Source: an uncultured Cellvibrionales bacterium
GTDB lineage: Bacteria > Pseudomonadota > Gammaproteobacteria > Pseudomonadales > Porticoccaceae
DNA: 33,905 bases
Assembly (NCBI GenBank): GCA_913062605.1
Contig: CAJXWQ010000022.1
Location: forward strand, 1-33,905
Direction of reading: 5' to 3'
In this document: piece after piece, positions 9,523 to 16,465 of the stretch
Numbering within the stretch: the first letter of the stretch is position 1
How the letters are laid out: every line of letters starts with the position of its first letter
Notes under the pieces: model-generated
What the model was told of the DNA's origin: nothing
Seen by the model: only the letters and a program-made list of their open reading frames with translations
The model's database searches: none
Translations under genes and position numbers: made by a program

Positions 9523-9649
9523 AAAAAACGTTCTAAGGTGAGTATGGTTGGCCATTGGTCGGGGTATTTGACCGTATTACCTCCACTGAAGTTGGTTTTT
9601 TTTTAGAATATTTAGCCTGTTCCCTGAACTGTTTATCAGGAAGATGATT

Positions 9650-11995
9650 ATGGATCGTACTGCGGACCAAATTAGCGAATCTACAAGCTTTGATATGGCT
9701 GGGCTGATGCTGAATCGCCTACCGCTTTGTTTGGGAGTAACTGCGGGTTTCTGTCTGATTCTGGCCTATGCATGGCAGCAGGTGTTTTCGACTTGGTACA
9801 TGGTTGCCTGGTGTATATATGCAGTCAGTGTCTTCACTATAGGCTGGTGGTTGATTCGGCGGTTGTCAGAGTCTCTTAATGCGGTGGGCATGACCATCAA
9901 GCTGGTTGAGGACATCAACAATCTGGCAGTAGTTCTTGCCATAGCAACGGGCTTGATTTGGATCTTGGCCAGTGGAATTCAGTTTTATCATCACGGTTCT
10001 GATCAGTGGCTCTACCTTTCTATTCTCATTGGTGCCGCTGCCAGTAGCGGCATGCTATTCAGTTATAATATCAAGGCTGCGTTGATTAAGGTGGGAATGG
10101 TGCTGTTACCCTGCACCCTTCAGGTTTATTTGGCGGATCAAAATGCCAGCGCCTATTTTGTAGCATTTATTCTTATTTATTTGGTCACCTTGTATCTGGT
10201 TCTGATTCAGTTTCACCACCTTCTCGAAAAAAATGTGTCACTGCGTGTTAAATCTGAACAGGCGGCAAAAAAACAATCAGAAGTAAGTTACCTGTTTGAG
10301 CAGCACTGGCTGAATGCACCTTTAGCTGCGATTCAATGGGACCGGAACAACCGTGTTATTGACTGGAACCCCAATGCTGAACACCTGTTTGGTTATTCGA
10401 AGTCAGAAGCTTTGGGTAAGCATGTAGATCATTTTGTGGCAGAGTCCTCACAGGATCAATCCCGCCAAATGTGGACTGCATTGTTTAAGCGAAAGGCAGA
10501 GGGCAACCATAGTATTCATGAGGTTAAACATAAAGATGGAGATATATTGATCTCTGAGTGGCACAACACACCGCTATTAAAAGACGGCAGGTTGATTGGG
10601 GCTGCATCGTTTGTGGAGGATATTACATCGCAGATAAAAGCCAAGGACACTATTCAGCGTCAGGCCACCTACGATAATCTAACCTCACTGCCAAATCGCC
10701 GCCGTATGATGGATGAATTAGAGCGGGCTATATCTCGTTCCCAGCGTACTAAACAGTATGCCGCTGTACTGTTTCTCGATTTGGATCATTTTAAAGACAT
10801 TAACGATACCCAGGGTCACCATGTGGGTGATTTAGTATTGCAGTTCTTTGCACATACCCTTCGGAAGGCAGTACGTACTGAGGATGTCGTGGCCCGGTTT
10901 GGTGGTGATGAATTTGTTGTATTGATTGAGGATTTGGGAAAGAAAGAAGCTAATGCGCGGACCAAGGTGCTTGCTATTGCCGATAAGATAAGCGAAATGG
11001 GCAAAGACGTGGGTAAGCATGAAGGCCTTGAATATGAGATTGAAGTCAGTGGCGGCATTGTTATTTTTAACAATGACAGGCATTCATCTCACGATATTTT
11101 GAAACAGGCTGATTTGGCCATGTACCGGGTGAAGGATGGTGGTCGTAAAGGATTCTGTTTCTATGATGAATCGATGACGGTGGAAGCCGAGTATCGAGTC
11201 ACGCTGATTCATGAATTACGCCAGGGTATGGAAAACAAAGAATTTGATCTTCACTTCCAGCCTATACTCGACCCTTCTGAAAAAATGATCTTTGCAGAGT
11301 CTTTATTGCGCTGGAAGCGCCCATCTCAGCGCATTGTCCCTGCGGGTGAATTTATCGATTTTATGGCCACTCTGCCCATGATGAATGAGGTGGGTTTCTG
11401 GGTATTTGAAACGGTCTGTGAAAAGATTGTCAACTGGCGTGAGAAAGGGCAGTGGACTGATGATATGTCGATATTTGTCAATATCAGTCCAAAGCAATTT
11501 CACAATGACAAGTTTTCTAAAGATATTAAAAAAATTATTGAAAAACATGGGGTCAATCCTAATCAGTTAGTCTTTGAAATTACGGAAGAGAGCTTGATTC
11601 ATAATCTGGATAAAGTTCGTGGTCAGCTCATGGAGCTCATTGACTACGGTATACGAGTTGCTTTGGATGACTTCGGCACAGGGTATTCATCTCTGGCTAT
11701 GTTGCAAAAGTTACCGGTTCAGTTTGTCAAACTTGACAGAGAGTTTATTAGTAATCTTGATGCTGATGGTGAGTCTCACTCAATTGTTAAGGCGGTGATA
11801 AAACTCTGCGAAATTCTGTCACTCAAGGTTATTGCTGAAGGGGTTGAAACTGAAAAACAGTATCACGCGTTAAAGGAAATGGGTTGTGACTATTTTCAAG
11901 GATACTATTTCCATAAACCCATGGCAGCGCTTGAATTTACAAAATTGATCAGTCCTGAATGTGGGGATAATCCTCTTAAGCTGGTTGTCAGTTGA
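9650..11995 (+). CDS. Membrane PAS-GGDEF-EAL c-di-GMP protein
   Basis: About 781 residues, likely making or degrading the second messenger cyclic di-GMP. ATG 9650 is preferred over ATG 9644 because AGGAAG at 9638-9643 is then correctly spaced. Five or six membrane helices fill residues about 20-195; a PAS domain follows (about 210-335, with NNRVIDWNPNAEHLFGYS). The GGDEF motif is intact at residues 418-422, with an RxxD inhibitory site (RTED, 409-412) at the standard distance. In the EAL domain the signature reads ESL (550-552) instead of EAL, but the other active-site parts are present: NISPKQF, EITEES, DDFGTGYSS, KLDREF, AEGVET and FQGYYF. Both activities are therefore possible. It appears monocistronic behind a CRP-type site. 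No particular named protein is recognised. Confidence 0.9.
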   Translation: MDRTADQISESTSFDMAGLMLNRLPLCLGVTAGFCLILAYAWQQVFSTWYMVAWCIYAVSVFTIGWWLIRRLSESLNAVGMTIKLVEDINNLAVVLAIATGLIWILASGIQFYHHGSDQWLYLSILIGAAASSGMLFSYNIKAALIKVGMVLLPCTLQVYLADQNASAYFVAFILIYLVTLYLVLIQFHHLLEKNVSLRVKSEQAAKKQSEVSYLFEQHWLNAPLAAIQWDRNNRVIDWNPNAEHLFGYSKSEALGKHVDHFVAESSQDQSRQMWTALFKRKAEGNHSIHEVKHKDGDILISEWHNTPLLKDGRLIGAASFVEDITSQIKAKDTIQRQATYDNLTSLPNRRRMMDELERAISRSQRTKQYAAVLFLDLDHFKDINDTQGHHVGDLVLQFFAHTLRKAVRTEDVVARFGGDEFVVLIEDLGKKEANARTKVLAIADKISEMGKDVGKHEGLEYEIEVSGGIVIFNNDRHSSHDILKQADLAMYRVKDGGRKGFCFYDESMTVEAEYRVTLIHELRQGMENKEFDLHFQPILDPSEKMIFAESLLRWKRPSQRIVPAGEFIDFMATLPMMNEVGFWVFETVCEKIVNWREKGQWTDDMSIFVNISPKQFHNDKFSKDIKKIIEKHGVNPNQLVFEITEESLIHNLDKVRGQLMELIDYGIRVALDDFGTGYSSLAMLQKLPVQFVKLDREFISNLDADGESHSIVKAVIKLCEILSLKVIAEGVETEKQYHALKEMGCDYFQGYYFHKPMAALEFTKLISPECGDNPLKLVVS

Positions 11996-12189
11996 ATACT
12001 GCCCAATTAGATTACTAATTTAATATCAGGAATTTCTCCCTGCCCTTCTTTCAGCTATATAGTGATAAGCTTTGGTTGCCTTGGGCACTGTTTTAGAGCC
12101 ACTTTCATCAATTACCATTTATGTAATAGAGTATTTCTTATCCATGTCCGGGCTTAGAGGCCTAAGATAAAAAAGTTTATATTCATCGA

Positions 12190-12408
12190 ATGAACAAACA
12201 GAAAAGAAAGTGGCCAATATTACTTCTTGTGTTGGATCTTCTAGGGGCGATAATAGCCGCTCTGGGCCTTATTGAATATTTAGATACTGGTAGTTTGAAT
12301 GCAGTTTTATTGCTCATAGTAGGGCTGTTATTAATGCTACCGCTGATACTACATATTCTTAAGCTGATGCCACGAAAAGGTACGGATAAATCTAAGGGAG
12401 AACATTGA
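12190..12408 (+). CDS. Small two-helix membrane protein
   Basis: 72 residues, unrecognised. A basic N-terminus (MNKQKRKW) is followed by two hydrophobic helices, about 9-29 and 37-58, and a basic tail (MPRKGTDKSKGEH), predicting a hairpin with both ends in the cytoplasm. The ribosome site before ATG 12190 is poor. Its TGA shares its last base with the ATG of the nfeD gene, which supports it as a real, translationally coupled gene. By context it probably acts with the NfeD/SPFH pair downstream. Confidence 0.65.
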   Translation: MNKQKRKWPILLLVLDLLGAIIAALGLIEYLDTGSLNAVLLLIVGLLLMLPLILHILKLMPRKGTDKSKGEH

Positions 12409-12863
12409 TGGAATTGGAATTTGCCTACTGGCATTGGTTAGTGCTGGGTATTGCCCTAGTCATTGTTGAGATCTTTCTGCCGAGTTTTACCATCTTCTGG
12501 TTTGGCCTAGGTGCCATTGTTGTGGGTATCGTGCTTTGGTTGTTCCCCGATATGGCGTTAGCTGTACAGTTGTTGATATGGCTAGCTGCTTCCTGTGGCT
12601 TTGCTTTGTTTTGGTTCAAATATCTTAAACCAAAAATGGTTGATAAGACCAGTGCGGGCATAGCTCGTGATTCAGCCATTGGCGAGGCTGGGCGAGTGAT
12701 TAAAGCCCCTGTAGCTGAGAGGCGTGGTACCGTTCGATTCACGACACCAGTACTAGGGTCAGATGAGTGGGAGTTTATCTGTGAACAGGATGTATCCGTT
12801 GGTGATAGGGTCTTTATTAAAGAGTTCTCTGGTAACACACTCATTGTCGTCAAACTCGACTAG
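12408..12863 (+). CDS. NfeD-like membrane protein (YbbJ type)
   Basis: 151 residues. The first half holds two or three membrane helices (WLVLGIALVIVEIFLPSF, then a glycine-rich helix pair to about residue 70). The second half is a soluble beta-rich OB-fold domain, with GEAGRVIKAPVAERRGTVRF and SVGDRVFIKEFSGNTLIVVKLD. This is the short NfeD form without a ClpP-like protease domain, as in E. coli YbbJ. The ATG at 12408 has AAGGGAG about 8 nt upstream; a TTG one codon earlier is unlikely. NfeD proteins partner with stomatin-family proteins, and the SPFH gene follows 59 nt later. Confidence 0.88.
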   Translation: MELEFAYWHWLVLGIALVIVEIFLPSFTIFWFGLGAIVVGIVLWLFPDMALAVQLLIWLAASCGFALFWFKYLKPKMVDKTSAGIARDSAIGEAGRVIKAPVAERRGTVRFTTPVLGSDEWEFICEQDVSVGDRVFIKEFSGNTLIVVKLD

Positions 12864-12922
12864 GTTTTTAATCAGTTTGAATGTCATTGATATCATAAGT
12901 TAATCAACAGGAGTTATTGAAA

Positions 12923-13774
12923 ATGGAAGGCACAGTTGTTGTTTTAGCAGTACTAATACTGGCAGTTATTAGCATTGGATTGGGTGTTCGTATTGTTCCA
13001 CAGGGTAGTAAGCAAGTGGTCCAGCGTTTGGGTAAATTTCATAAAACTCTACCACCTGGACTCAATATCATTATTCCCTATGTGGATTCTGTGGCCTACA
13101 AAGTCACCACCAAAGATATTGTGTTGGACATTCCTTCTCAGGAAGTTATTACTCTGGATAACGTGGTGATCATTGCCAATGCAGTAGCCTATATCAACAT
13201 CATTTCTCCAGAAAAGGCGGTGTATGGCGTTGAGGATTACGAGCTGGCTATTCGGACGTTGGTGCAAACCTCATTGCGTTCCATTGTGGGTGAGATGAAA
13301 CTGGATGATGCCCTATCTTCAAGAGATCAAATTAAGACAAAACTAAAAGCCTCTATTTCAGATGATATTGCTGATTGGGGTATTACCCTTAAAACCGTAG
13401 AGATTCAGGATATTAACCCCTCCGGTACCATGCAATCTGCGATGGAAGAGCAGGCGGCAGCAGAGCGGGAACGTCGCGCAACAGTGACTCGTGCTGACGG
13501 TGAAAAAACAGCGGCGATTCTTGAAGCCGATGGTCGTTTGGAAGCCTCCCGTCGTGATGCAGAAGCGAAAGTTGTATTAGCAACGGCCACCCAAGAGGCC
13601 ATTGAAAAAGTCACAGCAGGTATACAAGACAAAGAATTACCCGCCATGTACCTTTTGGGTGAAAAATATGTAGAAGCTATAAAAGAAATGTCTGAGTCAG
13701 ATAATTCAAAGCTGGTATTTTTACCTGCAGATATTCCCGCAGCAGTACGTGGTTTGATGAGTAACATGAAATAA
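12923..13774 (+). CDS. qmcA: SPFH/stomatin-family membrane protein (QmcA-like)
   Basis: About 283 residues. One N-terminal membrane helix (VVVLAVLILAVISIGLGV) is followed by the SPFH domain (IVPQGSKQVVQRLGKFHKTLPPGLNIIIPYVD through about residue 190). A coiled-coil rich in Ala, Glu and Arg (EEQAAAERERRATVTRADGE) follows. Such proteins form large membrane rings or microdomains and modulate FtsH-type proteolysis; here they would work with the upstream NfeD protein, as QmcA and YbbJ do in E. coli. ATG 12923 has AGGAG 9 nt upstream; a TTG two codons earlier is less likely. It ends at an 11-bp hairpin. Confidence 0.9.
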   Translation: MEGTVVVLAVLILAVISIGLGVRIVPQGSKQVVQRLGKFHKTLPPGLNIIIPYVDSVAYKVTTKDIVLDIPSQEVITLDNVVIIANAVAYINIISPEKAVYGVEDYELAIRTLVQTSLRSIVGEMKLDDALSSRDQIKTKLKASISDDIADWGITLKTVEIQDINPSGTMQSAMEEQAAAERERRATVTRADGEKTAAILEADGRLEASRRDAEAKVVLATATQEAIEKVTAGIQDKELPAMYLLGEKYVEAIKEMSESDNSKLVFLPADIPAAVRGLMSNMK

Positions 13775-13796
13775 CGCAAAAACAGTAAGTTGCTTA

Positions 13797-13827
13797 AACC
13801 TGATAGGGGCTCCACTCCTATCAGGTT
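13797..13827 (+). terminator. Hairpin terminator after the qmcA-like gene
   Basis: AACCTGATAGG (13797-13807) pairs perfectly with CCTATCAGGTT (13817-13827) across a 9-nt loop. It starts 22 nt past the stop; the following sequence (GTATTGTTGTC) is T-rich but interrupted, so termination may be partial. Confidence 0.65.
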
Positions 13828-13915
13828 GTATTGTTGTCAACCATCTCTCCCTTCAAACGTTTATTCAAACAGTAAGGCCAGATTACTGGTACATAAAGGA
13901 TCAAGAGGCAACATG

Positions 13916-14299
13916 ATGTACAAAGGACTTTTGTTATTTATTTTAGTATTCATAGTGTCCGGCTGTGCCAACCAGCACCAATCTGGTCATACGGGAAATG
14001 GTGGAGTCATTATTGATACTCAGGGTGTCGATATGCAGCAGTATCGATATGATATGGACGATTGCCGGAGCTTTGCTACACAGGTTCCTGTGGCAGAAAA
14101 AGCCACTAAGACCGCTGTTGGCGGAGCCGTGGTGGGTGGTGTCTTAGGTGCTATTGTTGGCAATAGCAGTACTGCAGCAAAAGGTGCTGGTGTGGGAGCT
14201 GTAACAGGTGGCCTTAAGGGCACTAGTTCAGGTTATCGCGAGCGGGATAGGGTGGTAAAAAACTGTTTGCGAGGCAGGGGTTACCGGGTATTAAATTAA
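13916..14299 (+). CDS. Glycine-zipper lipoprotein
   Basis: 127 residues. The signal peptide MYKGLLLFILVFIVSGC ends in a lipobox (VSGC, lipidated Cys17), so it should be anchored in the outer or inner membrane. The C-terminal half holds a glycine-zipper pair of the SlyB/Rick_17kDa type: AVGGAVVGGVLGAIVG, then GAGVGAVTGGLKG, ending with a basic RGRGYRVLN. ATG 13916 is favoured over ATG 13913 because AAGAGG then sits 7 nt upstream; an extension to 13790 runs through the preceding terminator and is rejected. Such proteins help stabilise the envelope. It stands alone on the + strand just before the cassette-like region. Confidence 0.85.
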   Translation: MYKGLLLFILVFIVSGCANQHQSGHTGNGGVIIDTQGVDMQQYRYDMDDCRSFATQVPVAEKATKTAVGGAVVGGVLGAIVGNSSTAAKGAGVGAVTGGLKGTSSGYRERDRVVKNCLRGRGYRVLN

Positions 14300-14375
14300 T
14301 TTTTAGGTAATCAATAATAGTGAAACCAGACATTGTTGTTGTGCCTCCAGCAGTAACCGCACCATCTGAATTTTC

Positions 14376-14458
14376 CACATAGCGCCGCCATAAACGGCGC
14401 GCAATTTGTTGCGAGTCCAGCACAGCTTGCTGTGCGTGTTTAATGGCCTTGTTATAAG
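14376..14458 (-). repeat. attC-like site after the amber-codon cassette gene
   Basis: On the - strand the site begins TTATAACAAGGCC and ends GGCGGCGCTATGT, about 82 nt. The outer arms GCCATTAAAC and GTTTATGGC pair except for one extra T, an extrahelical base typical of attC. Inner stems CACAGC/GCTGTG add to the fold. The right core reads GCTATGT where GTTRRRY is expected, so it is degenerate. The cassette gene's stop lies within the left core. Confidence 0.55.
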
Positions 14459-15027
14459 CCATTTATACTGCCCTGATGAATTAGCAACCCTATGCCACTA
14501 TTGGGCTGAATTTCTATTTTTGGTAGCAGGTCATCACCGGTGTATGGCTGCCCATCTGCGCTGACTCCTAACAAATAATAATTAGACTCCCCCTGTAATT
14601 CGTAGTGGTAATAGCGTTGATCAGTACCCATTTCTATATAAGTTGGGTCAAATACAAATACCATTGAATTTTCTGGAAAAGATGCCTGAAGAGTCGCTAA
14701 AGAATCAGGATAGTGTCCGTTCTGCGTTTTATAAAATTCTATTGATTGAACTAGAGATGTGAGCGTTGTTTCTGCCAACTGAACTCGTAATTCATCATAT
14801 ACTCCGCCCCTATGCATAACGCCAAAATAAAACAAAGAGCCGTATAAAATTACGCTGAACCCTATACCACCGGCACCGATAATTACGAGTTTCTTACCAC
14901 CTAATTTTTTGGTGATCAGCCCCTATATGATTGCGATAATTCCAAATAAGATTCCTATTAGTGGAATAAATGAAATGCCTGCAATAACAAAAGGGAAAGC
15001 CCCAAGTTTTGGTTTTCCTTCGTTCAT
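14452..15027 (-). pseudogene. Cassette gene with in-frame amber stop; membrane/pseudopilin-like protein
   Basis: A 191-codon frame starting at ATG 15027 is interrupted only at codon 35 by TAG (14923-14925). Before it lies MNEGKPKLGAFPF and a membrane helix; after it the same frame runs on through GLITKKLGGKK, a second helix (VIIGAGGIGFSVILYGSLFYFG), and a domain resembling the periplasmic part of GspG-type pseudopilins (SLVQSIEFYKTQNGHYPDSLATL, YYLLGVSADGQPYTGDD). The amber stands where Trp (TGG) would fit (IIAII-W-GLITKK), so one G-to-A change explains it. A 127-residue product from ATG 14835 is possible but has no good ribosome site. Function is unknown. Confidence 0.7.
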
Positions 15028-15045
15028 AGTCGGTCCTTCATTGAC

Positions 15046-15092
15046 GTATAACGCCCAAAGCAGCGGTTTATCCGCTGCCTTTACTTGTTAGT
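15046..15092 (-). repeat. Short attC-like site between the two cassettes
   Basis: On the - strand it runs from CTAACAA (15085-15091) to GTTATAC (15046-15052). The arms AAAGGCAGCGG and CCGCTGCTTT pair around ATAAA with one unpaired G, an extrahelical base as in attC. The lipoprotein gene's TAA stop lies inside the left end. At about 47 nt it is shorter than most attC sites, and it could also serve as a transcript-end hairpin. Confidence 0.5.
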
Positions 15093-15545
15093 TGCCTGCC
15101 GATAGAGCTCAAACTCAACCTCTTGAATTATTACATCTACTTTAGGGCCATATAACTGTAGCCATGTGATATTTTCTGTACCGTAGTGTGATTCGAGTTT
15201 ATAGGGAATTTCTTGCCGCTCAAATCTTGATATCAAAAGCTCTCGATGAGTTTTATCGATAACTACCGTGCTTTCAATAACTCGGTTGGTCAGCGCTGGC
15301 CCATAAAGTGCTTCTCGCATAAAACCTAAAACTTTGGCTGTATCCTTCTCCATATAAATGACAAAGCCCCTCTCATCGACTTTATAGGGAATAGAGTTTT
15401 CAGCCATTCGGTTAAGAACCATTTCTTGCTTTTTAGCATCCGCTAAGTTAAATCCACCTGCCCTGAGTCCCGCAGGAAGCTTTTGCTCCTTTGAACACGA
15501 CACTAGTAATAATACGGCCAGAAGGCTTGTGAGAGACTTAATCAT
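15081..15545 (-). CDS. Cassette-borne putative lipoprotein
   Basis: 154 residues, unrecognised. The signal peptide MIKSLTSLLAVLLLVSC ends in the lipobox LVSC (Cys17), predicting a membrane-anchored lipoprotein. The mature part is mixed alpha/beta with two similar-looking halves, NSIPYKVDERGFVIYMEKD and RQEIPYKLESHYGTENITW, each with IPYK; this may reflect an internal duplication of a small domain. ATG 15545 is used; a TTG three codons upstream is possible. There is no good ribosome site, which is common in gene cassettes. The stop lies in the attC-like site that follows. Confidence 0.7.
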   Translation of the reverse strand: MIKSLTSLLAVLLLVSCSKEQKLPAGLRAGGFNLADAKKQEMVLNRMAENSIPYKVDERGFVIYMEKDTAKVLGFMREALYGPALTNRVIESTVVIDKTHRELLISRFERQEIPYKLESHYGTENITWLQLYGPKVDVIIQEVEFELYRQATNK

Positions 15546-15921
15546 ATTGTGCAACTAACAGCATGTTAATGAGGCCTTGGGCCTCATAATAATTATTATC
15601 AGGTCACCAGTGTAATTAATTACACTGGTCAGGTATTTTTTAGTTAACTCCTTGATCATTTTGGTGAATTCTAAAATCCGGCTGTTTTTTTGCCCACTTA
15701 TCGGGCACAATTTTTGAAAAAATCTGGTCAATGGGATATAGATACAGAAGTTGAAAGAGGCGGGGAGATTTTTCAATGTCTTCATTACCGATCCTTCGGT
15801 CAGTTCGCGAGTAGTTGTTCACTCGGTATTAGAGTTATTACTAAAGCTTAGAAACCATAGAAGCATATACCTGTTGGATCAAGTGTTCGATTCTCTTTTG
15901 TTGCTAGAGATTTAAAGGAAG
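15546..15921. other. Intergenic region with clustered palindromes and overlapping short frames
   Basis: 376 nt between the lipoprotein cassette and regA. At 15569-15629 lie three palindromes in a row. Upstream on the - strand two short overlapping frames exist: 15785-15555 (76 codons, with GAAGGAT before its ATG) and 15822-15640 (60 codons, including LFQLLYLYPIDQIFSKIVPDKW). They share DNA in different frames; I cannot say that either is a gene, and one may be a fragment of something older. Confidence 0.4.
15569..15629. repeat. Three consecutive palindromes
   Basis: ATGAGGCC (15569-15576), loop TTG, GGCCTCAT (15580-15587); then ATAATAATTATTAT (15586-15599), itself a palindrome; then a 24-nt perfect palindrome at 15606-15629 with half ACCAGTGTAATT. 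On the + strand the last is followed shortly by ATTTTTT. It could be a recombination, replication or terminator structure. Confidence 0.7.
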
Positions 15922-16455
15922 CTATTCTTTAACCGGGCGCTTTAGTAGTTTTCTTTGCAATGTCCGCCGATGCATACCAAGGTTTCTTGCCGTTGCTGAA
16001 ATATTGCCGTCATTTTCTGTCAGTACTTTTTGAATGTGTTCCCATTCCAAACGATCTACAGAGGGCGGAGTTTCTTTAATACTGGCTTCTGGGTTAGGTG
16101 CGGTATTGCTAAAGGCCGCGAGGATATCCTCTACCCCTGCGGGTTTGCATAAATAATTGATGGCACCCATTTTGATGGCTTCTACGGCGGTTGAAATACT
16201 CGAGTAGCCTGTCAGGATCAGCATTTGTATATTGGGGTTCACCTCTTTTAGCTGGGGCAGTATATTCAACCCAGATTCTGTTTCGAGTTTGAGATCAACT
16301 ACTGCTTGCTGGGGTTGGTGTTGCGTACATAATTCAACCGCTTCCGCGGCGGTTTCTGCCGTGAATACCTGATATCCACGGCGTGTCAAAGCCCTGCCAA
16401 GAATACTGGAAAAGGTCGAATCATCATCCACGATTAACAGTGTCTTTTGGCTCAT
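15922..16455 (-). CDS. regA: Redox response regulator RegA/PrrA/ActR family
   Basis: 177-residue two-component response regulator. The receiver domain has acidic pocket residues 10-12 (VDDD), phospho-acceptor Asp54 (VVDLKL), Thr82 (LILTGYSS) and Lys104 (CKP). A proline-containing linker leads to a Fis-type helix-turn-helix at the C-terminus (DGNISATARNLGMHRRTLQRKL), with the MHRRTLQRKL helix typical of the RegA group. The length is usual for RegA/PrrA. It starts 10 nt after regB, so the pair is one operon. The family controls respiration, carbon and nitrogen genes when redox state changes. A matching inverted repeat stands before the TonB receptor gene nearby. Confidence 0.92.
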   Translation of the reverse strand: MSQKTLLIVDDDSTFSSILGRALTRRGYQVFTAETAAEAVELCTQHQPQQAVVDLKLETESGLNILPQLKEVNPNIQMLILTGYSSISTAVEAIKMGAINYLCKPAGVEDILAAFSNTAPNPEASIKETPPSVDRLEWEHIQKVLTENDGNISATARNLGMHRRTLQRKLLKRPVKE

Positions 16456-16465
16456 GTCTCTTGAC

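Larger units (their letters stand above)
14376..15560 (-). mobile_element. Remnant of an integron gene-cassette array (two cassettes)
   Basis: Two short promoterless genes in the same orientation (15545 to 15081 and 15027 to 14452) are each followed at once by a folded attC-like site. Gene stops fall in or against the start of the site and the second gene starts within about 20 nt of the preceding core, as in integron cassettes. The region is richer in A/T than its surroundings, and Shine-Dalgarno sites are weak. No intI integrase or attI is seen in the window. Whether the cassettes can still move is unknown; the core of the downstream site is degenerate. Confidence 0.5.

Noticed and set aside
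13790..13915. Extension of the glycine-zipper lipoprotein gene
   Set aside because: It runs through the terminator hairpin of the previous operon and would place the lipobox signal peptide inside the protein.
14223..14462. 79-codon frame on the - strand
   Set aside because: It is simply the attC-like site and the adjacent non-coding DNA translated; no ribosome site or protein-like composition.
15226..15235. TTGATATCAA as an FNR/ANR site
   Set aside because: The spacing is too short for TTGAT-N4-ATCAA and it lies within the lipoprotein gene.
15640..15822. 60-codon and 76-codon overlapping frames before the cassette region as genes
   Set aside because: Two competing frames on the same DNA, neither with a recognised domain; kept only as a note on the intergenic region.
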